In this document: piece by piece, positions 34,674 through 43,271 of the stretch
Position numbering within the stretch: the stretch's first letter is position 1
Layout: every line of letters starts with the position of its first letter
Origin: an uncultured Bacilli bacterium
GTDB lineage: Bacteria; Bacillota_I; Bacilli_A; RF39; UBA660
DNA: 64,000 bases
NCBI GenBank assembly: GCA_949451605.1
Contig: CASTSB010000005.1
Location: 65,096-129,095, forward strand
Direction of reading: 5' to 3'
Notes under the pieces: generated by a model
Database searches by the model: none
The model's input: only the letters and a program-made list of their open reading frames with translations
Told to the model about the DNA's origin: nothing
Translations under genes and position numbers: made by a program

Positions 34674-34965
34674 CAAAATCATCCTCCATATCATTAAATT
34701 TCTTTCTATTAAATACTTTTGAAACTAGAGAAGTTACACTTCCCACAATAGTATTTCCAATGCTTACTAAACTATCTGTTGTTTTATCAATTAATGAAAA
34801 AGCAACATTTAATGAATTAATCTTTTCTTCTACATTATCAATAACTCTATCTACTTTATCTAATATACCAATTAACTTTATTCCAAGTACCATCATAATT
34901 ATTAAAACTATAATTGCTGAAATATATAATACTATTGGCAAAAATACATTTAAAAATTCTATCAT
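34666..34965 (-). CDS. DUF948/YtxG-like membrane protein
   Basis: 99 aa. N-terminal membrane helix (about 8-32), then a coiled stretch LDKVDRVIDNVEEKINSL with regular Val/Ile spacing, typical of DUF948 proteins. Ends in an acidic tail. The pairing with a YtxH-domain protein supports the assignment. GAGGTGG precedes the ATG. Confidence 0.7.
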   Translation of the reverse strand: MIEFLNVFLPIVLYISAIIVLIIMMVLGIKLIGILDKVDRVIDNVEEKINSLNVAFSLIDKTTDSLVSIGNTIVGSVTSLVSKVFNRKKFNDMEDDFDE

Positions 34966-34976
34966 CTTTCCACCTC

Positions 34977-36062
34977 TTAATTATCTTCTTGATACATAGA
35001 CTCTATCAAATCAAATAAATTATCTCCATTTTCATTATCAATATCTGAGGAATCAAACTTTTGTAGTACTGGTTCTTCTAAAAATTCATCCTTAGAGTCT
35101 TGTACTACCTCATTGTTTTCTTTTTCTTCTGGAATACTTTCTTCATTTGCAGAATCATTTATGTCAAAAGCCTTTTCTCCATCATCTTCATAATGATCCT
35201 TTACTCGCCTACCAGTTGCTTTTTCTTTACTAGCATCTTTATAGTCAACATTATACTCAAGTCCTAAATCTTGAAAATACTCCATAGCATCTCCCATAGT
35301 TACTTCTTTTATAGAAGGTTTTTCAGGAGTACTTAAATCAACTAATAAATCAGAATCATCTTCATCAACCTCAATTACTGGCTTTTGTTCTTCTTCTTTT
35401 ATTTGTTGATTATTCTCATTTAAAGAACCATAAGCCTTATTTCTAATATCATCTACATTAGCACTATCCTTTGAATAACTAGTAAGTCTTACCTCTCTTT
35501 TTTGAACAACATCTTCTTTTTTATAATTTTTATCTAATACACCATAAATAGGAGAAATTATAGGAGAAGGTCTAAAACCACTTTTTTCTTCTTTCTTTTC
35601 ATAAGCTCTACCATAATCTTGAACTAAATTTCTACTAGATTCATCTATTCCATAAGGATGCTTATCTTCAACTCTTTCTTGCCTATAAATCACTCTATTA
35701 TCATTAGGAATATAATCATCATAATTCTTCTCAAATTCTTTAGGTGATCTATCAACAACTTCATCCTGATAATGATTTTCCTCTTCAATTTTAAAATCAT
35801 CATCATCCATTACTTTAAAATCCGGCTTTTTTTCAATGATTGGTTCTTCTTTTATTTCCTCATCATCTAATTCTTCAACTTCTTCTTTAATTTGTTCACG
35901 TCTTGAAGTATTTTTATTAGCTAAAACAACCTTTTTAGCAATTGGTTTTTCCTTTGCCTCTTCACGTTTTTTTAGCTCTTTTTTAGATTTTTTAGGTTTT
36001 TCTTCAACTTCTACATATTCTTCTTCAAATAAAGCATTCTTTATTTTATCAAATACTCCCAT
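34977..36062 (-). CDS. Large charged protein with amphipathic N-terminus
   Basis: 361 aa. Starts MGVFDKIKNALFEEE, an amphipathic helix like the membrane-targeting head of SepF. Then a long Lys/Glu/Asp-rich, probably disordered chain. A more ordered patch stands near 168-190 (RPSPIISPIYGVLDKNY) and another near 255-275 (GDAMEYFQDLGLEY). No enzyme motif. May be a membrane-associated division or wall scaffold; inferred from design only. GAGGTGG precedes the ATG. Confidence 0.6.
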   Translation of the reverse strand: MGVFDKIKNALFEEEYVEVEEKPKKSKKELKKREEAKEKPIAKKVVLANKNTSRREQIKEEVEELDDEEIKEEPIIEKKPDFKVMDDDDFKIEEENHYQDEVVDRSPKEFEKNYDDYIPNDNRVIYRQERVEDKHPYGIDESSRNLVQDYGRAYEKKEEKSGFRPSPIISPIYGVLDKNYKKEDVVQKREVRLTSYSKDSANVDDIRNKAYGSLNENNQQIKEEEQKPVIEVDEDDSDLLVDLSTPEKPSIKEVTMGDAMEYFQDLGLEYNVDYKDASKEKATGRRVKDHYEDDGEKAFDINDSANEESIPEEKENNEVVQDSKDEFLEEPVLQKFDSSDIDNENGDNLFDLIESMYQEDN

Positions 36063-36078
36063 GAGTCCACCTCTTTTA

Positions 36079-36744
36079 CTAGTTATCGATATCTATTTGA
36101 CTTTCATCTTTAAATTTATCTTTATTGGCATTAGGATCATATTTATCCACAACATCCAAGAAATCTCCCTTTTCAGTAGTAGCATCAAATAATCTAAAGT
36201 TTTCTTCCTTATAACTTAAAATATTATTTCCTATTAAACTTTCTAAAACTTTATCATTAAATTCAACTGATCTTAATATAATACTCATATTATTTACAAC
36301 AGAAACTAGGTCTCTTTCTTTAACTAAGCTTTCCATTTTAGCATAATTAAACATATAATTAACTAAAAAGCTTCCATCTTCTTGCTTATCAATTTGGATA
36401 TAACCAGTTTTCTTATTGTAATCAAGTTTTCTTGAAAAATGAGACTTCTTATTTTCTTCATAAGTATTTTTTGCTTTATGATAATAACAAATTGCGTCTA
36501 CATATAAATAATATTTATTCCCAATACTATCCACAAAACTAGCATTATAATCTTCTTTATTAAGAAACCTCATGCCTTTAGGAACATAATATTTATATCC
36601 TTCAAAATATACATTATATAACTTTGCCTTTTCTGTCAATAAAGTCTTTATATTATTACCAATATCTACATTACTTAAAGTAACAACACTACATCCTGTC
36701 ATTAACAGCGTTATAGCAGAGAGTAAAACAATAATTCTTTTCAT
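36079..36744 (-). CDS. Lipoprotein of unknown function
   Basis: 221 aa. Signal peptide with lipobox LMTGC (Cys at 18), so exported and lipid-anchored. The mature part has no recognised domain; it is rich in Lys, Tyr and Asp. It ends 17 bases before the charged-protein gene, so these are one operon with YtxGH-like genes. Confidence 0.8.
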   Translation of the reverse strand: MKRIIVLLSAITLLMTGCSVVTLSNVDIGNNIKTLLTEKAKLYNVYFEGYKYYVPKGMRFLNKEDYNASFVDSIGNKYYLYVDAICYYHKAKNTYEENKKSHFSRKLDYNKKTGYIQIDKQEDGSFLVNYMFNYAKMESLVKERDLVSVVNNMSIILRSVEFNDKVLESLIGNNILSYKEENFRLFDATTEKGDFLDVVDKYDPNANKDKFKDESQIDIDN

Positions 36745-36804
36745 ATTTCACCTACTCTTATTACATTATATCAAACTTTTTTCAAATGTAAAAATAAATT
36801 AATT

Positions 36805-37449
36805 TTATTTACTATTAATAGACATACCTTTTCTAGCAACTACCGAATAAATTGGCATACCTTTTTTAGAAAATTTATCCTCATATTCTGTTGTTATTAA
36901 ATCATCTTCATCTTGATGAAGATTAAAACTAATCTCACTTAAAGTATAACCGTACTCTGAAAAGCTTTCTAATGAATAAATATACAAAGGTTGATTATCT
37001 GTTCTCATAAATATAGAACAAGTATTTTTAAATATTTTATCATATTTATTTAAAAACACTTTAGAAGAAAGTCTTCTTAAATGGTGACGACTCTTAGGCC
37101 AAGGATCTGAAAAGTTAAGATAAATTCTTTCAATTTCTTTATCAAAAATTTTATCAATTCCTAGTGCATCCAATCTAAGTATCAATAAATTGTTTAATCC
37201 GTCTGGTATTTTAGGTAAACTCCTAGCTAGAACACTATCAAATTTTTCTATTCCAATGAAATTAATATCAGGATATTTAGAAGCATTCTCTATTATGAAT
37301 TTCCCCTTTCCCATTCCGATTTCCACATAAATAGGATTATCATTATTAAATAATTTATTCCATTTTCCAATATTATCTTCAGGATTTTTTACTAAATAAT
37401 TAGAATTATTTAGTATTTCATCTTTATTTTTTACATTTCTCAAACGCAT
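36805..37449 (-). CDS. trmB: tRNA (guanine-46-N7)-methyltransferase
   Basis: 214 aa SAM-dependent enzyme making m7G46 in tRNA. Motifs: VEIGMGKGKFI (SAM loop), FIGIEKFDSV, and the TrmB hallmark NFSDPWPKSRHHLRRL. ATG 37449 (MRLRNVKNK) is chosen with GGTGGA upstream; the longer frame to 37503 is weaker and overlaps the divergent small gene promoter. Confidence 0.96.
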   Translation of the reverse strand: MRLRNVKNKDEILNNSNYLVKNPEDNIGKWNKLFNNDNPIYVEIGMGKGKFIIENASKYPDINFIGIEKFDSVLARSLPKIPDGLNNLLILRLDALGIDKIFDKEIERIYLNFSDPWPKSRHHLRRLSSKVFLNKYDKIFKNTCSIFMRTDNQPLYIYSLESFSEYGYTLSEISFNLHQDEDDLITTEYEDKFSKKGMPIYSVVARKGMSINSK

Positions 37450-37482
37450 ATATTCCACCCAGCTTTCAAGCATTATTTTATC

Positions 37483-37509
37483 ACATTTATATCTAAGTTG
37501 CATATATTA
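37483..37509 (+). promoter_or_regulatory. Possible SigE/SigK-type sporulation promoter
   Basis: AC (37483-37484), 16 bases, then CATATATTA (37501-37509), matching the mother-cell -10 CATAnnnTA. In AT-rich DNA this may be chance. Confidence 0.3.
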
Positions 37510-37532
37510 ATATCGAAGGTAAGGTAATGTTT

Positions 37533-37703
37533 ATGAATCAAAACCCATTTCCATATATGCCACCATTTCCACAAAACAATATGGACCAAAGATTGCAACA
37601 AATAGAACAAGAATTAAAAATTATTAATGACAAATTAGATAAACTAATTAAAGAAAAATCAAACTCGTACATACAAAAAGATGATAATTTATATATGCTA
37701 TGA
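37533..37703 (+). CDS. Small protein, proline/phenylalanine head and coiled coil
   Basis: 56 aa, starting MNQNPFPYMPPFPQNNMDQR and continuing as a charged coiled coil (LQQIEQELKIINDKLDKLI). AAGG lies 8 bases before ATG 37533; an in-frame ATG at 37527 is too close to it. A strong terminator directly after the stop shows a separate unit. The Pro-rich head plus short coiled coil resembles small coat-associated proteins of spore formers, but I cannot assign it. Confidence 0.65.
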   Translation: MNQNPFPYMPPFPQNNMDQRLQQIEQELKIINDKLDKLIKEKSNSYIQKDDNLYML

Positions 37704-37724
37704 ACACGATTGTGTTCTTTTTTT
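37702..37724 (+). terminator. Terminator after the small proline-rich gene
   Basis: Stem GAACAC/GTGTTC with GATT loop, then seven T. Confidence 0.88.
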
Positions 37725-37779
37725 GTTTATAAGCCATTTTTATATGGTATACTAATTTTATAGAAAGTGAGGCATTTCA

Positions 37780-39096
37780 ATGTTAAAACTTAAAAATATA
37801 GAAAAAGAAAAATTTGATGAATATATAAAAAATCATCCCACTAAATCACACTTCTTACAGTCAGTTGCTTGGGGTGAGTTATGCAAAGTAAAAAAACATC
37901 TTACTCCTTTTTATTTAGGTCTAGTAAATGAAAGTGATCAACTAGTTGGCGCAACACTTTTACTTCAAAAACATTTACCTCTAAATTATTCTTACTTTTA
38001 CGCTCCTCGTGGTTTTGTTATAGACTACAATAAAAAAGAATTAGTTAAAACAATGACTAAAAAGGTTGTAGATTTTGCTAAATCTAAAAAAGCTATTTTT
38101 GTAAAAATAGATCCAGATATTATTCTAAAATCAATAAATTATCTTAATGAAGAAAATGAATTAGGAAACAATGCAGAAGAAATATTTCAAACTTTAAAAA
38201 AATGCGGATTTAAACATCTTGGCTTTACAAAAAATTTTGAAACAATGCAACCAAGATATACATTTAGAATAGATTTAACAAATGATCTAGAAACTATAGA
38301 AGAAAGATTTTCTAAAACTACAAAACAAAGAATTGCTAAGTCTTTAAAACTAGAAACAGAAGTAGAAATAGGAACGAAAGATGATATTAAAGAATTTTAT
38401 AATTTAATGATGCTTACTGAATCTAGAAAAGATTTTGTTTCCTATAATGAGGATTATTATGAAACATTATATGAAATATTTAATGGAAACAAAAATAGCA
38501 AGGCAGACCTTTTTTTAGGAAAAGTTAATTTGGATAAAACGATTGAATCACTTGAAAAAAGCAAAAAAACAATTAATAATCAAATTTCAATAATGCCTAT
38601 AGATAATTTAAGTAAAAGTGCTAAAAATAAATTAAAAGAGTTAAATAAGCAAAAAGAAAATATTACAGAAGATATAGAAAAATATAAAAAATACAAAGAA
38701 GAATATGGAAACAATTTAACATTGAGTGCACATATGATTATTAAATATGGTAATAAAGCATGGGTTTTATATGCTGGTAATCACAACATTCTTAGTGAAA
38801 CTTACGTAAACTATAATACTTATTTTGAGCATATAAAAAACTGTAAAGAAGAAGGTATAGAAATCTATGACCAATTTGGTACAATTGGTGATTTATCCAG
38901 CAACAACCCAAGAATAGGACTACATGAATTCAAGAAAAAATTCGGAGGAGATTATATCGAGTTTTTAGGTGAATGGGATTATATAATAAATAAACCAATG
39001 TACTTTATATTCACTAAGCTAGTTCCAATTTATAGAAATATCATAAGAAAGAAAAGTAAAAAGGAGATTGAACATGAAATTAGTGAAATTAAATAA
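37780..39096 (+). CDS. FemABX peptidyltransferase, copy 1
   Basis: 438 aa. Uses aminoacyl-tRNA to add an amino acid to the side chain of peptidoglycan precursors. Two GNAT-like halves: SHFLQSVAWGELC and YFYAPRGFVIDY at the front, GIEIYDQFGTIGDL and GLHEFKKKFGGDYIEFLGEWD at the back (20 residues: GLHEFKKKFGGDYIEFLGEW). A Lys/Glu helical arm (about 245-310) is inserted, as in FemA/FemX. GTGAGG precedes the ATG. Overlaps copy 2 by 23 bases. The added amino acid is unknown. Confidence 0.9.
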   Translation: MLKLKNIEKEKFDEYIKNHPTKSHFLQSVAWGELCKVKKHLTPFYLGLVNESDQLVGATLLLQKHLPLNYSYFYAPRGFVIDYNKKELVKTMTKKVVDFAKSKKAIFVKIDPDIILKSINYLNEENELGNNAEEIFQTLKKCGFKHLGFTKNFETMQPRYTFRIDLTNDLETIEERFSKTTKQRIAKSLKLETEVEIGTKDDIKEFYNLMMLTESRKDFVSYNEDYYETLYEIFNGNKNSKADLFLGKVNLDKTIESLEKSKKTINNQISIMPIDNLSKSAKNKLKELNKQKENITEDIEKYKKYKEEYGNNLTLSAHMIIKYGNKAWVLYAGNHNILSETYVNYNTYFEHIKNCKEEGIEIYDQFGTIGDLSSNNPRIGLHEFKKKFGGDYIEFLGEWDYIINKPMYFIFTKLVPIYRNIIRKKSKKEIEHEISEIK

Positions 39097-40375
39097 AAAA
39101 GAGTTTAAAGATTTTGCTGATCAAAATCCACAAATCACTTTTCATCAAACAAAAGAATGGGCAAACTTAAAAGAAAAAAACGGCTGGATTCCATATTATA
39201 TAGGTTTAAAAGATGATAAAAACATTATCGGTGGTGCATTACTACTCGCAAAAGAAATTCCAGTAATAAAAAAGAAACTTTTTTATTCACCAAGAGGTAT
39301 TCTAATAGACTACTCTAATAAAGAGGTACTGAAAGAATTTACAAAAAAAATTAAAGAATTTCTAAAAAAAGAAAATGGTTTTCTTTTAAAGATAGATCCT
39401 TATGTTGAGTATGTTGAACATGATAATAATGGTAATATAGTTGAAGACGGAATAAATAATAAAGCATCGTTCAATAATTTATTAGATTTAGGATACAAAC
39501 ATTTCGGATTTAACTTAATGCAAGATACTCTGCAACCAAGATGGATGCACGTTATAGATATTAATGAAAGAAATGAAGAAGAAATTCAAAAAGATATGGA
39601 ATCAAAAACAAGACAAATTTTAAGAAAAAATCAAAAATGTGGTATAACAACAAGAGAAATAGAAAAAGATGAGCTTCCTATCTTTAAAGAAATAATGAAA
39701 CATACTTCTGATAGAAGAGAATTCGTTGATAGACCTCTTTCTTATTATCAAAGTATGTGGGATTCGCTACATGAATCTGGAATTATGAAAATAATGATTG
39801 CTGAAATTGACTTTGAAGTATATAAACAAAATACTAAAGATGAATTAGAAACAATAGAAAAAGAACTAAAAGATAGAATTTATAAAAAAGAAAATAATCT
39901 TTTAAAAATGAATGAAAAAAAATATCTATCAAGCAATAAACAAGACGAAGATGCAATAAAAAGATTAAATAAACAATTAGAAAAAATTGATGACTTAAAA
40001 AAAGAACATGGATCTACCGCTATACTTGGTGGTATTCTATTTCTAATATATGGCAATGAAGTTCTATCATTACATGGTGGATCATTAAAAAGTTTGATGC
40101 AATTTCAGTCAGCTTATACTCTTCACTATGCAGGTATAAAATATGCAATAGATAATGGATATAAAAAATATAACTTCTATGGCATAACAGGAGACTTTAA
40201 TGAAAACAACCCACTTTATGGCTTATATCTATTTAAAAAGAGTTTTGGTGGACATGTTGTAGAATTACTAGGTGAATTTGATTTAGTAATTTCACCATTC
40301 TGGTACCACACTTATAATATTGCATTCGCTTTTTATCATAAAGCAAAAAATCTAATTAAGCACAAAAAAAAGTAG
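39074..40375 (+). CDS. FemABX peptidyltransferase, copy 2
   Basis: 433 aa from ATG 39074, with AAGGAG 7 bases upstream. Same architecture as copy 1: TFHQTKEWANLKEK, LFYSPRGILIDY, a helical arm (about 255-310), then YNFYGITGDFNENNPLYGLY and FKKSFGGHVVELLGEFD. Diverged from copy 1, so the two probably add different residues or act in series, giving a two-residue branch. Translation is coupled to copy 1. Ends at a bidirectional terminator. Confidence 0.9.
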   Translation: MKLVKLNKKEFKDFADQNPQITFHQTKEWANLKEKNGWIPYYIGLKDDKNIIGGALLLAKEIPVIKKKLFYSPRGILIDYSNKEVLKEFTKKIKEFLKKENGFLLKIDPYVEYVEHDNNGNIVEDGINNKASFNNLLDLGYKHFGFNLMQDTLQPRWMHVIDINERNEEEIQKDMESKTRQILRKNQKCGITTREIEKDELPIFKEIMKHTSDRREFVDRPLSYYQSMWDSLHESGIMKIMIAEIDFEVYKQNTKDELETIEKELKDRIYKKENNLLKMNEKKYLSSNKQDEDAIKRLNKQLEKIDDLKKEHGSTAILGGILFLIYGNEVLSLHGGSLKSLMQFQSAYTLHYAGIKYAIDNGYKKYNFYGITGDFNENNPLYGLYLFKKSFGGHVVELLGEFDLVISPFWYHTYNIAFAFYHKAKNLIKHKKK

Positions 40376-40394
40376 ACTAACTACTTTTTTTATT
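40362..40394. terminator. Bidirectional terminator, femABX / murJ
   Basis: Stem AAAAAAAAGTAG/CTACTTTTTTT with ACTAA loop (40364-40392), between convergent genes. Confidence 0.8.
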
Positions 40395-42005
40395 TTTGAA
40401 AAATGTTTTTCCAAATATTTTTTTAATTAATCCTACTTTATACGTATACATAAAATAAATTACTGCACCAATAATTGCATATAAAGCTATAACCAAAATA
40501 TTGATCAATCTATTAGTTGACACTACCGATAAAACAAATTTAGAAATAAGAGCCAAAATAATTGTCATAAGTATAGAGCCACACAAAATATCGACAAGAT
40601 TCTTTAAAAATTCTTCGAAATTAATCTTTTTAATTACACTTAAATAAACAAAAGCAATAATAATTGAAGATAAGTATCCAACAATAGTTGCTGTTATTGA
40701 GCCATAATATCCTGGTAATCCCATTTTATAAAAGGCCATAATAAAGTTTGTATTAAAGAAAATTTTAACTAAAACTCCAACAATCAGACTAATAAATAAA
40801 CACTTATTATCCTTAAAGACTTGTAAAATTGTTACTAATATTGTAAAAACACCTGAAAATAACCCCGTAAAAATAAAGTATCCAAGTAAATGTGGACCAT
40901 ATACACTACTACCATAAAATAAATTCCAAAGTGGCTGAGCAAGAATAGTAATGCCAAGTGTCATAGGCATCATTAGAAATAAGCATGACTCAAGTGCTTT
41001 ATTTATTTTATTAGCCACATCATCAGTATCATTTGAAACAATGCTTTTAGTTAAATTTGGAATCAAACTAACAACAATACCAGTAGAAACACATGAAATT
41101 ATCATATTAAACTTAACAGCCCATGTTGATAACATACTTAAAATCATTTCAGCATCATTTACACTATAACCAGAATATTTAACTAAAGATGAAACTACTG
41201 TAAAAGTATCTACAAATCCATACATTGACTTACATACATCAATCATGATTAATGGAAAAGCATAATAAATAATTTTTCTTGTAATTTCTTTATCACTTAC
41301 TGGTATTAAATTAGAACTAGCATACTTAAATTTATTTTTGTTATTGAGCTTCTTTTTAAAAAGATACAAGTATCCAACAATTGCTCCAACAGTAGCACCA
41401 AAAACGGCTATCCCTACAGCATTTCTAACTGATGATTTAAAAACTTTTAAAACTAAAAAGCTTCCAATTAAAATAACTAAAACTCTAATAACTTGTTCAA
41501 GAACTTGAGAAATACTAGGAGGTTCCATAAATCTATGTCCTTCAAAATATCCCCTATAAACACTCAAAACAGGAACTATTAAAATAGCTGTAGAAATAAC
41601 TCGTATTACAAAAGCAACATCTTCAATAGTATTACCGCCAGTTAGATCTCCAATAATTAATCTAGCAAATAATTTTGCAAATATCATCAAAAATATAAAT
41701 GAACAAATTCCAAAGATAAAGGTTATTTTTTTACCTAAATAAAATACTCTTTCCTTAACTTTATAATTTCCCAAAGTATGATATTCAGATACCAGATTAC
41801 TAATCGCAAGCGGAATACCAGCAGTAGATATGGAAATAAAAAGTAAATAAATAGTATATGCATAACTATATAAAGCTCCTCCCTTATCACCTATTATCTG
41901 ATGAAAAGGTATAACATATAATATTCCTAATATTTTAGAGATAACAATACCTAAAGTAGCAATATATGCGCCCTTTAAAAAGGAACTTTTTTTCAACTTT
42001 TTCAT
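40377..42005 (-). CDS. murJ: MOP-family flippase, MurJ/SpoVB type
   Basis: 542 aa with about 14 membrane helices. The head KGAYIATLGIVISKILGILY and PFHQIIGDKGGALYSYAY match the YtgP/SpoVB branch of Bacilli, which flips lipid II. YRGYFEGHRFMEPPSISQVLEQ (cited partly: GYFEGHRFMEPPSISQVLEQ) is a hallmark. GGAGG precedes the ATG. Whether it is the vegetative MurJ or sporulation SpoVB cannot be told; the nearby Cse60 gene keeps the second option open. Confidence 0.88.
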   Translation of the reverse strand: MKKLKKSSFLKGAYIATLGIVISKILGILYVIPFHQIIGDKGGALYSYAYTIYLLFISISTAGIPLAISNLVSEYHTLGNYKVKERVFYLGKKITFIFGICSFIFLMIFAKLFARLIIGDLTGGNTIEDVAFVIRVISTAILIVPVLSVYRGYFEGHRFMEPPSISQVLEQVIRVLVILIGSFLVLKVFKSSVRNAVGIAVFGATVGAIVGYLYLFKKKLNNKNKFKYASSNLIPVSDKEITRKIIYYAFPLIMIDVCKSMYGFVDTFTVVSSLVKYSGYSVNDAEMILSMLSTWAVKFNMIISCVSTGIVVSLIPNLTKSIVSNDTDDVANKINKALESCLFLMMPMTLGITILAQPLWNLFYGSSVYGPHLLGYFIFTGLFSGVFTILVTILQVFKDNKCLFISLIVGVLVKIFFNTNFIMAFYKMGLPGYYGSITATIVGYLSSIIIAFVYLSVIKKINFEEFLKNLVDILCGSILMTIILALISKFVLSVVSTNRLINILVIALYAIIGAVIYFMYTYKVGLIKKIFGKTFFKNKKSS

Positions 42006-42057
42006 ATAATTACCTCCATTCTAATTAGATTATATCAGAACACAAGAATAAAATAAA

Positions 42058-42225
42058 TTAATTATAAACAATCATAGCCGAAAAACAAAAGATTTGTTCT
42101 TCACTAAACACAGATACTCCTACTTGAAACTTTATATCAACTAAATCATTAACAGTTGTTAAAAACTCATTTATTGCCTCTTCTAAATCAACTTCATCTT
42201 CACAATCAAATATTTTAACTTTCAT
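42058..42225 (-). CDS. Sporulation protein Cse60 family
   Basis: 55 aa. MKVKIFDCEDEVDLEEAINE at the start, then LVDIKFQVGVSVFSEEQIF and the end CFSAMIVYN match the Cse60 pattern (small proteins under SigE control in Bacillus). Function of the family is not known. GGTGA lies 6 bases before ATG 42225. It stands alone in the 280-base gap between murJ and fic. Confidence 0.75.
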   Translation of the reverse strand: MKVKIFDCEDEVDLEEAINEFLTTVNDLVDIKFQVGVSVFSEEQIFCFSAMIVYN

Positions 42226-42285
42226 AATAATCACCATTATAAATATAAAAATATTAATTCAAAAAAATTGTCAAAAAAAAGAAGA

Positions 42286-43176
42286 TTATTTCAACTTTTT
42301 AATCTTCCCTTTATCATTAATATTATTATCATTTTTATCATCCATATTATTAATATCTAATTCAATTATAGAATCACATATTTTATAATGATAAAACATT
42401 TTAATATCTTTATAGTCTTCAAAATCTAATGCTCTGTTCATCGCAGTTAAATATTCTTCTCTTTCTTGTGATTTAACATAGACAGAAGGAAAACCAACAT
42501 CTTCTAATAACTTATTAATAAAACATCTAATTGTTCTACCATTACCATCACTAAAAGGATGAACTTTGATTAACTTACATCCTAGCTCTACACATTTATC
42601 AAGATATACAATTCTAGCTTCAGCATTACATGAATTTTTTATAATAGGAGATAATTCTCTTAAAGTAGAAACATCACTGTCTAGCTCCAACAATCTTTGA
42701 TAAATATAAGACCAATCACATAAGTCAGATTTAACACCTGATAAATGAGCAAATTCTCTCCTAAAATTTCCACCAAATTCTGGATAAGGCGTACAAGAAA
42801 ATAACTTAGCATTTAAATCTTTTAAAGAAAATATATCAAATTCATCATTAAATTCTAAAGAATGCATAAAAATATACATTTCTTTAAATCCTTCTATTTC
42901 TTCTTTACCATGTAATGTTAAATCATTAACTCCTTCTAGTGCACTTTCATTTATTACATATTTTTTTATAAATGATTTTTTCAAATTATCAAACACAACT
43001 TCTGTCGGATTTAAATCATAATACATTTTTATAAGTTCTGTAGGTAAAGCCGTTTTATAGCCTAAAACTTCTTTATTATATTTATAGTATTCAAAACCCT
43101 CAACTATAAAATTTCTAGTATCAATAAATTTATCTATATTTCCCGCATAAGAATAATCATTAAAATAAAAGCTCAT
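42286..43176 (-). CDS. Fic-family protein (protein AMPylase-like)
   Basis: 296 aa. The Fic motif HPFSDGNGRTIR (about 203-214) is complete with the catalytic His. An N-terminal inhibitory-helix-like motif stands near 75-82 as NESALEGV; the family form is (S/T)xxxE(G/N), and here the first position is Glu, so inhibition may differ. A beta hairpin (FGGNFRREFAHL) before the core is normal. The tail is Asp/Asn-rich. AGGAG precedes the ATG. Fic enzymes transfer AMP or other nucleotides to proteins; the target is unknown. Confidence 0.88.
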   Translation of the reverse strand: MSFYFNDYSYAGNIDKFIDTRNFIVEGFEYYKYNKEVLGYKTALPTELIKMYYDLNPTEVVFDNLKKSFIKKYVINESALEGVNDLTLHGKEEIEGFKEMYIFMHSLEFNDEFDIFSLKDLNAKLFSCTPYPEFGGNFRREFAHLSGVKSDLCDWSYIYQRLLELDSDVSTLRELSPIIKNSCNAEARIVYLDKCVELGCKLIKVHPFSDGNGRTIRCFINKLLEDVGFPSVYVKSQEREEYLTAMNRALDFEDYKDIKMFYHYKICDSIIELDINNMDDKNDNNINDKGKIKKLK

Positions 43177-43232
43177 ACTTCCAACTCCTGAGGCTCATAT
43201 TATAACACAATTTATTGAAATATGCAATTTAA

Positions 43233-43269
43233 AGAAAAAATAGTTAGTGGCTTATACTAACTATTTATA
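43233..43269 (-). terminator. Terminator after leuS
   Basis: Stem AAATAGTTAGT/ACTAACTATTT (43238-43248/43256-43266), then TTTTTTC on the minus strand. Confidence 0.85.
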
Positions 43270-43271
43270 TT

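Noticed and set aside
34006-34722. Long plus-strand frame opposite the TasA-like, YtxH and DUF948 genes
   Set aside because: It runs through the TA repeat and antisense to three supported genes; hydrophobic sequence is a product of the opposite strand.
42286-43176. Fic gene as part of a toxin-antitoxin pair
   Set aside because: No small antitoxin frame adjoins it; its inhibitory-like motif is in the same chain.
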